The notes under the pieces were generated by a model. That model worked only from the letters and a program-made list of their open reading frames with translations, did not search any database and was not told the origin of the DNA. A stretch of 17,313 nucleotides of DNA, taken from Oscillospiraceae bacterium (GTDB lineage: Bacteria > Bacillota > Clostridia > Oscillospirales > Oscillospiraceae). The position numbers were made by a program, and so were the translations under genes. Position 1 is the first letter of the stretch; each line of letters begins with the position of its first letter. The DNA is taken from NCBI GenBank assembly GCA_016297855.1, contig JAEDFW010000026.1, positions 1 through 17,313 on the forward strand. The letters are read 5' to 3'. Below are positions 1 to 6,014 of this stretch, in pieces.

Positions 1-420
1 TACCGGAAAATCTACCGCAGCTCGAAAACCAAATACAACCGCACGGATAAAAACGTGGCGTTTTCCGTGACGGATTACATCTATAAAAGCTGTTCCGACG
101 AGGAACTTACGGCCAGCCATGTCGCGGCGCACTTCGGCATCAGCGTGCAGGAGATGAACCGGCTTCTGCTGTATTATTCGGAAAAGAATTTTGAAACATT
201 GCTGAACCATGTGCGCATCAACCGCGCGTGCGAGCTTCTGAGCACGACCGACCGGCTGGTACTGGACGTGGCGTTTGATGTGGGCTACCGGAATATCAAA
301 ACATTCAATATGAATTTCTACAAGTTCAAGGAAATGACGCCTACACAGTTCCGCAGCCGTATCACGCTGCAGCGCGCCGATGGAAGCGAAAGCAGCCGCA
401 TCAAGGAGGAACCGTCGTGA
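1..420 (+). CDS. AraC-family transcriptional regulator, C-terminal part (5' truncated by window edge)
   Basis: The reading frame is open from base 1 and ends at TGA 418-420, so only the last 139 codons are present and the true start lies upstream. What remains is the C-terminal DNA-binding region of an AraC/XylS-type activator, with two helix-turn-helix units. The second half has the family signature layout: VLDVAFDVGYRNIKTFNMNF followed by YKFKEMTPTQFR, matching the usual 'IA-x-x-x-GF...FKK-x-x-G-x-TP-x-x-R' pattern, with Y in place of F after VG. The sensor domain is outside the window, so the inducer is unknown. Its stop codon overlaps the start of the M20 amidohydrolase gene (GTGA), so the two are probably translationally coupled and the regulator may control that gene. 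The GTG at 55 is only an internal codon. Confidence 0.85.
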   Translation, partial: YRKIYRSSKTKYNRTDKNVAFSVTDYIYKSCSDEELTASHVAAHFGISVQEMNRLLLYYSEKNFETLLNHVRINRACELLSTTDRLVLDVAFDVGYRNIKTFNMNFYKFKEMTPTQFRSRITLQRADGSESSRIKEEPS

Positions 421-1502
421 TAGAGCTTACGGACGCATGGCAGGCAGAGCTTGTTCGGCTGCGCCGTGCGCTGCACGCATGCGCTGAGCCAAGCGGACAG
501 GAAACGCAGACGGCGGCGACGATCAAACGCTTTCTGATGGAACATACCTCGCTGGAGCTGCACGACTGCGGCGCCGGTTTTTATGGCGTGCACCGCGAAC
601 CGGGCGCATCTGCGGCAGGGATCGCGCTGCGTGCTGATTATGACGCGCTGGCGCAGGAGGAAGGCCATGCAGCGCATTTGTGCGGTCACGACGGCCATGC
701 GGCCGCACTCTGCGGCGTGGCGCTGTTGCTGGAAGGCCGGCGCGTGGGGCGGGACGTGTTCCTGTTGTTCCAGAGCGCGGAGGAAACAGGGAAGGGGGCA
801 GAAGGCTGCCTGTCTTTTTTTGAGCGCGAAGCCGTGGGCGAGATCTACGGTGCGCACAATCTGCCCGGTTATCCGTTTGGTCAGGTGTTTACGCGCGCGG
901 GAACGTTCGCCTGCGCGTCGCGCGGGCTTGCGGTATGTCTGACGGGTGTCGGCGCGCATGCGGCCTATCCCGAACTGGGCATTTCTCCGGCGCAGGCGCT
1001 GGGAAAGCTGCTCACTGCGCTTCCTGAGCTGGAAGACCGCTTCGCAAAAAGTGACGGCGCACGCTGCACCATCATTGGCGCGCGGCTGGGAGAGCAGGCG
1101 TTCGGCTCCGCGCCGGGCAGCGCCGAGCTGTGGATTACGCTGCGCACCGAACGCGATGAACCGCTCGCGGCTCTGGAGGCGATGGTGCTTGAGCAGATTG
1201 CGCATGCCGCGCAGAATGCGCGCCTCAGGTATACGACAGATGTCTGTGACCCGTTCCCGGCAACCGTCAACGATGCCGGATGCGCAGAAAAGGTTCTGCG
1301 CGTATGTCATGGCGCGCAGCTTATCGAGCCGATGCGCTGGAGCGAGGATTTCGGCCACTATCTGCGTGTGTGCAAAGGCGCGTTCTTCGGTATCGGCGCG
1401 GGCGAAGATCAGCCGCCGCTGCACAATCCTGCCTACGAATACCCTGATGCGCTGCTCGAACCCACAGTGCGTGCGTTCGGGAAGATCCTGGATATTATGT
1501 AA
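417..1502 (+). CDS. M20-family (M20D-like) metallo-amidohydrolase/peptidase
   Basis: A 361-residue zinc-type hydrolase of the M20D group, which cleaves amide bonds of N-acyl amino acids or related small amides; the substrate cannot be read from sequence. Motifs in order: LRADYDAL (71-78); CGHDGH (89-94), which supplies Cys and His metal ligands; FQSAEETGKGAEG (118-130) with the catalytic/ligand glutamates; GAHN (145-148); GVGAHAAYP (178-186) opening the dimerisation lid domain; and a late PPLHNP that should carry the last His ligand. It is slightly shorter than the usual 380-400 residues. The start is GTG 417, overlapping the AraC stop, with AAGGAGGA at 403-410 six bases upstream. The B3/B4 gene follows after 25 nt, so all three are likely cotranscribed. 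Confidence 0.9.
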   Translation: MIELTDAWQAELVRLRRALHACAEPSGQETQTAATIKRFLMEHTSLELHDCGAGFYGVHREPGASAAGIALRADYDALAQEEGHAAHLCGHDGHAAALCGVALLLEGRRVGRDVFLLFQSAEETGKGAEGCLSFFEREAVGEIYGAHNLPGYPFGQVFTRAGTFACASRGLAVCLTGVGAHAAYPELGISPAQALGKLLTALPELEDRFAKSDGARCTIIGARLGEQAFGSAPGSAELWITLRTERDEPLAALEAMVLEQIAHAAQNARLRYTTDVCDPFPATVNDAGCAEKVLRVCHGAQLIEPMRWSEDFGHYLRVCKGAFFGIGAGEDQPPLHNPAYEYPDALLEPTVRAFGKILDIM

Positions 1503-1527
1503 GCCCATTGGGCGGAAAGGAATAGAA

Positions 1528-2253
1528 ATGAAGAAGTTTATAGTCGATGATGCGTTTTGGACGCTGTTTCCCGACGTCAGCATCGGCGTTCTGGCGGTGA
1601 AGAATATCTGCGAGTCTGCCTCGCTGGATGAGGCGCAGGCTGCCGAGGTCAAGGCGCTGCTGGACGGGGCCAATCAGACGGCAAAAAAATATCTGACGAG
1701 CGATACGATTTCGGAAAATCATGCGGTTGCTGTCTGGCGCCAGGCGTATCAGAAATTTCCGACCAAGAAGGGCGCGCGCTGCTCGATCGAGGCGCTTCTC
1801 AAGCGCGTGCTGCTGGGTAAGCCCGTGGGCACGATCGCGCCGAGCGTGGATATCACAAATGCAATTTCTTTAAAATATGCGCTGCCCATCGGTGCAGAGG
1901 ATATTGACGCGTTTGCGGGCGATCTGCATCTGGGCGTGATGGCCGGTGGTGAAGACTTCACCCCCATTGGCGCAGACAAGCCCGAACCGCCGCTGGCTGG
2001 CGAGGTCGCCTATTATGACGAAGCGGGCGTGGTCTGCCGCTGCTGGAACTGGCGCGACGGCCAGCGTACCTGCGTGCAGGATGCGACCACCAGTGAATTT
2101 ATCGTCATGGAATGTGTTGAGCCCGACCGTGCAGACGAGCTGCGCGAAGCCATCGATGAGCTGGCGGCGCTTTTGCAGAAGTATCTCGGCGCTGAAGTGA
2201 CCGCCAGACAGATCGTTACCCGCGGCAACCATGAGCTCGTGCTTCAGGCGTGA
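1528..2253 (+). CDS. B3/B4 tRNA-binding-domain protein (PheRS beta-like fragment)
   Basis: A 241-residue stand-alone B3/B4 domain protein. In phenylalanyl-tRNA synthetase beta this domain carries the editing site that removes mischarged Tyr-tRNA; free-standing versions are common in Firmicutes and may bind or edit aminoacyl-tRNAs, but their role is not settled. Recognisable stretches are the N-terminal FIVDDAFWTLFPDVSIGVL, the central KKGARCSIEALLKR and PSVDITNAISLKYALPIGAED, and VVCRCWNWRDGQRTCVQDAT in the second half. ATG 1528 follows a GGAAAGGA ribosome site; longer in-frame extensions run back into the M20 gene and are not used. It sits 25 nt after the amidohydrolase. Family assignment is fairly firm; function is inferred. 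Confidence 0.85.
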   Translation: MKKFIVDDAFWTLFPDVSIGVLAVKNICESASLDEAQAAEVKALLDGANQTAKKYLTSDTISENHAVAVWRQAYQKFPTKKGARCSIEALLKRVLLGKPVGTIAPSVDITNAISLKYALPIGAEDIDAFAGDLHLGVMAGGEDFTPIGADKPEPPLAGEVAYYDEAGVVCRCWNWRDGQRTCVQDATTSEFIVMECVEPDRADELREAIDELAALLQKYLGAEVTARQIVTRGNHELVLQA

Positions 2254-2345
2254 GCCTGCACATGGGTACAAAGACGGTATCATTCGCACCCCCAAAAGCA
2301 ATTCAGGCAGCTGCTTACGCATCAGGCGTCACAGGAGGAATTCAG

Positions 2346-2795
2346 ATGAAAACGGACCGACAAAGCGTCATTCTCAGCATCATTCAGGACAGGCCGATCC
2401 AGACGCAGCAGCAGCTGCTTGAGGCGCTTGCTGAGCGCGGCATCTCATGCACACAGGGTACGCTCTCGCGCGATATCAAGCAGCTGCATCTGGTCAAATT
2501 TCCTATGGAGGACGGAAAACAGCGCTACACGGCAGATACCGGCGCAGTCAGCAGCGAGCAGCTCAAAAAGCTGACGCAGATATCGCGGCAGGGCGTGGTC
2601 TCGTTCAAGCTGGCGGAAAATCTGATCATTGTCAAAACGCTGCCGGGCTTTGCATCCGGTGTGGGCAGCTATCTTGACAAGCTGAATCTGGAACATGTGC
2701 TTGGGACGCTTGCGGGCAACGATACGGTTCTCATCGCCATGACGGACAGCAGAACCGCGCAGGCGCTGTACCGCGATCTGCGCGCGGCATTTTAA
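2346..2795 (+). CDS. argR: Arginine repressor ArgR
   Basis: A 149-residue ArgR/AhrC protein, the hexameric arginine-sensing regulator of arginine biosynthesis and catabolism genes. The N-terminal winged helix-turn-helix covers about residues 1-65, with the SRDIKQL recognition segment at 41-47. A linker leads to the C-terminal oligomerisation and arginine-binding domain (about 80-149), including VKTLPGFASGVGSYLD and GTLAGNDT (120-127). Most family members read GDDT at this last site, and both aspartates contact arginine in the E. coli protein; here the first is Asn125. ATG 2346 is set by AGGAGGA at 2333-2339 with a six-base spacer; an in-frame upstream ATG at 2250 has no such support. The 92-nt gap before it shows no convincing promoter. 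A transporter gene follows 13 nt downstream. Confidence 0.95.
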   Translation: MKTDRQSVILSIIQDRPIQTQQQLLEALAERGISCTQGTLSRDIKQLHLVKFPMEDGKQRYTADTGAVSSEQLKKLTQISRQGVVSFKLAENLIIVKTLPGFASGVGSYLDKLNLEHVLGTLAGNDTVLIAMTDSRTAQALYRDLRAAF

Positions 2796-2808
2796 CAAGG
2801 GGAACGTT

Positions 2809-3237
2809 ATGACAATTGCTTATTATTGGCCCATTGCACTGGGCGTGGCAGCGAATATCGTGTATCACCTCTGTGCAAAGTATGTGCCTGCATCGATGAA
2901 CCCGTTTGCATCGCTGACGGCAACGTATCTGGTTGCAACGGTGTGTTCCGCTGGACTGTACCTGGTGACAAACAAAGGCGTGGGGCTGTTGCGGGAAGTG
3001 GGGAAGATGAACTGGGCGTCGGTCGTACTGGGACTGGCGGTCATGTGCATGGAATTTGGTTACATCATTGCTTACCGCGTCGGCTGGGAGGTCAGTAAGG
3101 CGTCCGCTACACAGACGGTGATCGGGATCGCTGTGCTGCTGGTGGCAGGCGCGGTGCTCTTCCGTGAGCCGATCACGCTCAAAAAGGCATTGGGCGTGCT
3201 GCTGTGCCTCGCAGGACTGTTTCTGATCAACAACTAA
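2809..3237 (+). CDS. Half-size EamA/DMT-superfamily membrane transporter
   Basis: A 142-residue, almost entirely hydrophobic protein with four to five predicted membrane spans (roughly residues 5-20, 32-54, 67-88, 98-115 and 122-140). The C-terminal LFREPITLKKALGVLLCLAGLFLIN matches the end of an EamA domain (GEPLT...GxxLIxxGLxL) of the drug/metabolite transporter superfamily. Full EamA transporters carry two such domains in about 300 residues, so this single-domain protein probably works as a dimer. It begins at ATG 2809 after an AAGGGG ribosome site, 13 nt after argR, and has no promoter of its own that I can see. The pairing suggests, but does not prove, an amino-acid-related substrate. 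Confidence 0.8.
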   Translation: MTIAYYWPIALGVAANIVYHLCAKYVPASMNPFASLTATYLVATVCSAGLYLVTNKGVGLLREVGKMNWASVVLGLAVMCMEFGYIIAYRVGWEVSKASATQTVIGIAVLLVAGAVLFREPITLKKALGVLLCLAGLFLINN

Positions 3238-3254
3238 GCATCAGAATAGTGGAA

Positions 3255-3293
3255 AACACGCCTTCGTGCTTGCGTGCAGTGCGAAGGCGTGTT
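3255..3293. repeat. 12-bp perfect inverted repeat overlapping a promoter
   Basis: Arms AACACGCCTTCG (3255-3266) and CGAAGGCGTGTT (3282-3293) are exact reverse complements separated by 15 nt. The element lies 18 nt after the transporter stop and overlaps the -35, the spacer and the first base of the -10 of the promoter for the XRE-TPR gene. No U-tract follows on the + strand, so it is a poor intrinsic terminator. It could be an operator for the downstream regulator, or an RNA hairpin at the 3' end of the argR operon transcript. Confidence 0.7.
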
Positions 3294-3298
3294 ATGAT
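3270..3298 (+). promoter_or_regulatory. Probable sigma-A promoter of the XRE-TPR regulator gene
   Basis: TTGCGT (3270-3275) and TATGAT (3293-3298) are separated by 17 bp; the start of transcription would fall near 3305, about 33 nt before ATG 3338. The -10 is good and the -35 weak. Both boxes are covered or abutted by the inverted repeat, which fits repression by a protein bound there. Confidence 0.55.
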
Positions 3299-3337
3299 AT
3301 GGAAAGGTAAATTATATTTACATTGGAGGAAGCCTGT

Positions 3338-4201
3338 ATGACGCTGGGGGAAAAGCTGCGCAAGACGCGCATCGAAAAGGGCCTGACGCAGGCGGAGGTC
3401 GCAGGCGACAGGATCACGCGGAACATGCTCTCGCAGATTGAAAACGACATCGCTTCGCCGTCGGTCGGGACGCTGGAATACCTCGCGCAGCGGCTTGGCG
3501 TGCGCGCAGGCTGGCTGCTGGAGCGCGATGAAACTGACGGCGAGACGCAGGCACTGCCGCGAGCACGTGAGTTTCTGCAGCAGAAGCGCTGGCGCGAGTG
3601 TCTGGGCGTGTTGTCGGGCATTGAGGGCGATGAGGCACTGGCGCTGCAGGCTGCTGCGGCGGGTCATCTGGCGCGGTCTGCACTGGATGATGAGCAATTC
3701 TCTGAAGCACGCGCGTTTGCCGTTCAGGCAATGGCATGCAGCAGGCGCGGGCTCTATTCTGATGCCGGACAGGAACTTTCCATGGCGGAGGTGCTGGCGC
3801 GCTGCGCGCAGCAGTGCGGCGAAAACGCCCAGCAGGCCGTGAATGAATACCGGCAGGTCTATCTGTCAGCACAGAACGGCGTGGCTTACCACCTGCTCAT
3901 GGCGCGTTACCAGCTCGAGCAGGAGCATATTCAGGCCGCTGAGCGCGAGATTTGGTCGATCGTCGATCTGCCGGAGCAAAACCGCGCGGAATATCTCGTC
4001 CTGCGCGGCCGTATCGCGGCAAAAAAGGAGCAGTATGAAAACGCAGTGCTCTATCTGCAGCAGGCCGAGCAACTGGATAACCTTACGCGCCTTCTGCGGC
4101 GCGAGTTGTATCGCTGCATGGAGCTGTGCTGCCGAGAAACGGAGGACTATAAGCAGGCGTATGAATACGCTGCCAAGCAGCTTGCGTTGAGCGAAATATA
4201 A
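3338..4201 (+). CDS. XRE-family HTH regulator with TPR-like C-terminal domain
   Basis: A 287-residue protein. Residues 1-62 form a Cro/C1-type helix-turn-helix (LGEKLRKTRIEKGLTQAEVA, then RNMLSQIENDIASPSVGTL). The rest, about 75-287, is helical with TPR-like repeats, for example EYLVLRGRIAAKKEQYENAV and LQQAEQLDNLTRLLRRELY. This architecture resembles Firmicutes regulators whose TPR part binds a peptide or protein signal; no partner peptide gene is visible next to it. ATG 3338 is preferred because TGGAGGA (3324-3330) sits seven bases upstream; the in-frame TTG at 3323 overlaps that ribosome site. It is monocistronic and converges on rpe. A palindrome over its promoter suggests autoregulation, which is inference. 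Confidence 0.85.
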   Translation: MTLGEKLRKTRIEKGLTQAEVAGDRITRNMLSQIENDIASPSVGTLEYLAQRLGVRAGWLLERDETDGETQALPRAREFLQQKRWRECLGVLSGIEGDEALALQAAAAGHLARSALDDEQFSEARAFAVQAMACSRRGLYSDAGQELSMAEVLARCAQQCGENAQQAVNEYRQVYLSAQNGVAYHLLMARYQLEQEHIQAAEREIWSIVDLPEQNRAEYLVLRGRIAAKKEQYENAVLYLQQAEQLDNLTRLLRRELYRCMELCCRETEDYKQAYEYAAKQLALSEI

Positions 4202-4236
4202 ACGTACGGTCACTACTGCATTTGTAAAGAATAATT

Positions 4237-4262
4237 GCCCGGATTCCTGATGGAATCCGGGC
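4237..4262. terminator. Stem-loop between convergent XRE-TPR gene and rpe
   Basis: An 11-bp perfect stem (4237-4247 with 4252-4262) closes a TGAT loop in the 73-nt space between convergent stops. On the - strand the stem is followed by AATTATTCTTT, a moderately U-rich tail, so it probably ends the rpe transcript. On the + strand an A6 run rather than a U-run follows, so termination of the XRE-TPR transcript is less sure. Confidence 0.65.
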
Positions 4263-4274
4263 AAAAAAGTTCGT

Positions 4275-4925
4275 TCAGCCTTTGATGGTTTTTACAAACG
4301 CAGCCTTGTCTGCCGCCTTGAAGAATGCGCTGCCCGCGACCAGAACGTTTGCGCCGGCGTCGGTGCAGACCTTTGCCGTCTGGGCGTTCACGCCGCCGTC
4401 GACTTCAAGCTCACAAGCGGGATTGCGCTCGTCAATGTACGAGCGGATCTTCGTGACCTTGGGCATCATATCTGCCATAAACGACTGCCCGCCAAAACCT
4501 GGCTCGACTGTCATGACAAGGATGAGGTCGCACAGCTCGAGATACGGCAGCACTGCCTCAGCGGGCGTCTTGGGCTTGACTGAGATGGCTGCTTTCACGC
4601 CGCACGCACGGATGGTCTTCAGCGCTTCAATCGTGTTTTCTTCGGTATCAGCTTCGATGTGAATGGTCAAAATATCAGCACCGGCCTTGCAAAAGCGCTC
4701 GACATAGCGCACGGGTCGGTCGATCATCAGATGCACATCCAGTGTCAGATCGGTGATGCCGCGGATAGCGGCGACCACAGGAATGCCGATGGAAATATTG
4801 GGAACAAAATTACCGTCCATCACGTCAATATGGACATAGTCAGCACCGGCAGGCGTGAGCGCACGGATATCGCGTTCGAGGTTGACAAAATCAGCCGAGA
4901 GTATGGACGGAGAAACCTTGATCAT
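4275..4925 (-). CDS. rpe: Ribulose-phosphate 3-epimerase
   Basis: A 216-residue TIM-barrel epimerase interconverting ribulose 5-phosphate and xylulose 5-phosphate in the pentose phosphate pathway. It matches the usual family length of 215-225. Motifs in order: KVSPSILSADF at the N-terminus; DYVHIDVMDGNFVPN, with the metal-binding His and catalytic Asp; LDVHLMI with the second metal His; VEPGFGGQSF; LEVDGGV with the second catalytic Asp; and VAGSAFF for phosphate binding. The start at 4925 is set by GGAGGT (4934-4939), eight bases upstream; the frame stays open far upstream but without ribosome sites. In many Firmicutes rpe lies in a prkC-rsgA-rpe-thiN cluster; here it is alone, with its own strong promoter and long leader. 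Confidence 0.96.
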   Translation of the reverse strand: MIKVSPSILSADFVNLERDIRALTPAGADYVHIDVMDGNFVPNISIGIPVVAAIRGITDLTLDVHLMIDRPVRYVERFCKAGADILTIHIEADTEENTIEALKTIRACGVKAAISVKPKTPAEAVLPYLELCDLILVMTVEPGFGGQSFMADMMPKVTKIRSYIDERNPACELEVDGGVNAQTAKVCTDAGANVLVAGSAFFKAADKAAFVKTIKG

Positions 4926-5096
4926 AGCGGAAGACCTCCAAACAAAAAATGACAGTCCGGCAGCACCGGACGGCCCGCGCCGGCATATGTATGAGTATGC
5001 GGCCGCGCGGTCTGTAAAAGCTCCAATCCCACGCAGGCAGACCCGGCCGCTTTCAATAGCGGCTGTCTGTGCGGCGCACGGGCAGCCGCAGCAGTT
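4926..5096 (-). promoter_or_regulatory. Long structured 5' leader of rpe, possible attenuator
   Basis: The predicted transcript starts near 5096, giving about 170 nt before the rpe start. Reading on the - strand it holds a hairpin at 5038-5069 (5-bp outer and 6-bp inner stems), a second at 4975-5010 (6-bp CCGCGC/GCGCGG outer stem plus 5-bp inner GCATA/TATGC stem), and a third at 4955-4971 (GTCCGG/CCGGAC). Five bases after the third comes a run of six T residues just before the ribosome site. That last element resembles an intrinsic terminator placed for attenuation. I recognise no named riboswitch class. With the divergent promoter region this accounts for the 348-nt gap between rpe and xpaC. 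Confidence 0.5.
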
Positions 5097-5102
5097 GACT
5101 TT

Positions 5103-5131
5103 ATTATAGCGTGTTCCGGGGCTCGTGTCAA
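5103..5131 (-). promoter_or_regulatory. Perfect-consensus sigma-A promoter for rpe
   Basis: On the - strand, TTGACA (5131-5126) and TATAAT (5108-5103) are both exact consensus with a 17-bp spacer. No coding sequence lies between it and rpe, so rpe is the only visible target. Confidence 0.88.
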
Positions 5132-5162
5132 ACGGATTGCGCCCACAGGCGGCTGCCACTCC

Positions 5163-5191
5163 TTGACTTTCTGTGCCGGTCGCGATAGAAT
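5163..5191 (+). promoter_or_regulatory. Sigma-A promoter of the xpaC-telA-TPM operon
   Basis: TTGACT (5163-5168) and TAGAAT (5186-5191) with a 17-bp spacer, one mismatch in each box. It lies back-to-back with the rpe promoter, with 31 bp between the two -35 boxes. Transcription would start near 5198, leaving about 75 nt of leader. Confidence 0.75.
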
Positions 5192-5273
5192 CAAAATTAG
5201 AAAAATAAAATGGAAGGATGTTTCTCTGCGGCCGCCGGCTTTTGTTTGCGGACGCATGGGAGGTGAGAACGCC

Positions 5274-5996
5274 ATGAAACAGAAGAAGAAAAAATCCGTC
5301 ATTCCGACCTATGGCGTCGGCCTGGTGTGGATATCCACCGCGTTGGCCGGGAAACTGACAAACCTGGGACAGGTGATTGGCTGCATGGCGCTCTCAGCGG
5401 TGGTGTATCTGGTGCTGCGCCTGTTTTTCCCGGACAAGCTGGTGAGCGAGTCCGAACAGGAAAAGGCCAATGAGAAGACGGTGCAAAAGGCAAAGCAGAA
5501 GCCGGAGAAAGAAGCTGCCGCGCAGCCTAAGACCGAAGCGCCGAAATCGTCCTCCACCGGCAACGCTGAACTCGATGAAGTACTTGAGCAGGGACAGGCG
5601 TATATCCGACGGATTGCAGAGCTGAACGACGAGATCCCCGATTTCAAGCTCTCGGCGCAGATCAAGCAGATTGAGATCCTTACCGATAAGATCCTTGCGC
5701 ATGTACGCAATCATCCCGAAAAGCTTCGCGAGATCAAGCAGTTCATGAGCTACTACCTGCCCACCACCATCAAGCTGCTCGAGCAGTACGTTGTTCTGCA
5801 GAATCAGGGCATGCGCATGGGCAATATCGACGATGGCATGAAGAAGATCGAGGATATGCTGGACAAGGTGATTGTCGCCTTCCAGAAGCAGCTCGACAGC
5901 CTGTTTGAATCGGATGTCGTGGATATCACGGCGGATATTCAGGTGATGGAGCAGATGATGGCCAGCCAGGGTCTGACCGACAAAAAAGATTTTTAA
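5274..5996 (+). CDS. xpaC: XpaC-family protein (5-bromo-4-chloroindolyl phosphate hydrolysis protein family)
   Basis: A 240-residue protein. A lysine-rich start (KQKKKK) precedes two likely membrane spans (about residues 12-30 and 33-52). Next comes a charged Lys/Glu/Ala/Pro-rich linker (about 58-97), then a helical cytoplasmic domain containing FMSYYLPTTIKLLEQY and a C-terminal DIQVMEQMMASQGL. This is the XpaC family, named for a B. subtilis gene linked to indicator-phosphate hydrolysis; no enzymatic motif is visible and the true function is unknown. It is commonly found beside telA, as here (18 nt upstream of it). ATG 5274 is chosen because GGGAGG (5258-5263) lies ten bases upstream; the longer frame from 5163 would start inside the promoter. 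Confidence 0.85.
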   Translation: MKQKKKKSVIPTYGVGLVWISTALAGKLTNLGQVIGCMALSAVVYLVLRLFFPDKLVSESEQEKANEKTVQKAKQKPEKEAAAQPKTEAPKSSSTGNAELDEVLEQGQAYIRRIAELNDEIPDFKLSAQIKQIEILTDKILAHVRNHPEKLREIKQFMSYYLPTTIKLLEQYVVLQNQGMRMGNIDDGMKKIEDMLDKVIVAFQKQLDSLFESDVVDITADIQVMEQMMASQGLTDKKDF

Positions 5997-6014
5997 GAGC
6001 AAGGAGACAGAACG

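Noticed and set aside
46..60. A 15-base exact match between 46-60 and 10959-10973 (GATAAAAACGTGGCG)
   Set aside because: One copy is inside the AraC coding sequence and the other in an intergenic region, with no flanking similarity. In 17 kb one such match is within reach of chance.
318..1673. Long - strand open frame opposite the M20 and B3/B4 genes (451 codons)
   Set aside because: Mirrors the codon pattern of real genes on the + strand, has no family resemblance or ribosome site, and contains clear sense-strand motifs on the other side.
3255..3293. The palindrome as an intrinsic terminator of the argR-transporter operon
   Set aside because: No run of T follows on the + strand; the sequence after it is ATGATAT, part of a promoter.
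5218..5277. A 19-codon frame whose TGA overlaps the xpaC start (ATGA), like a leader peptide
   Set aside because: The only purine-rich stretch, GGAAGG, touches the ATG with no spacer, so it would be a poor ribosome site. The xpaC gene has its own good site inside this frame.
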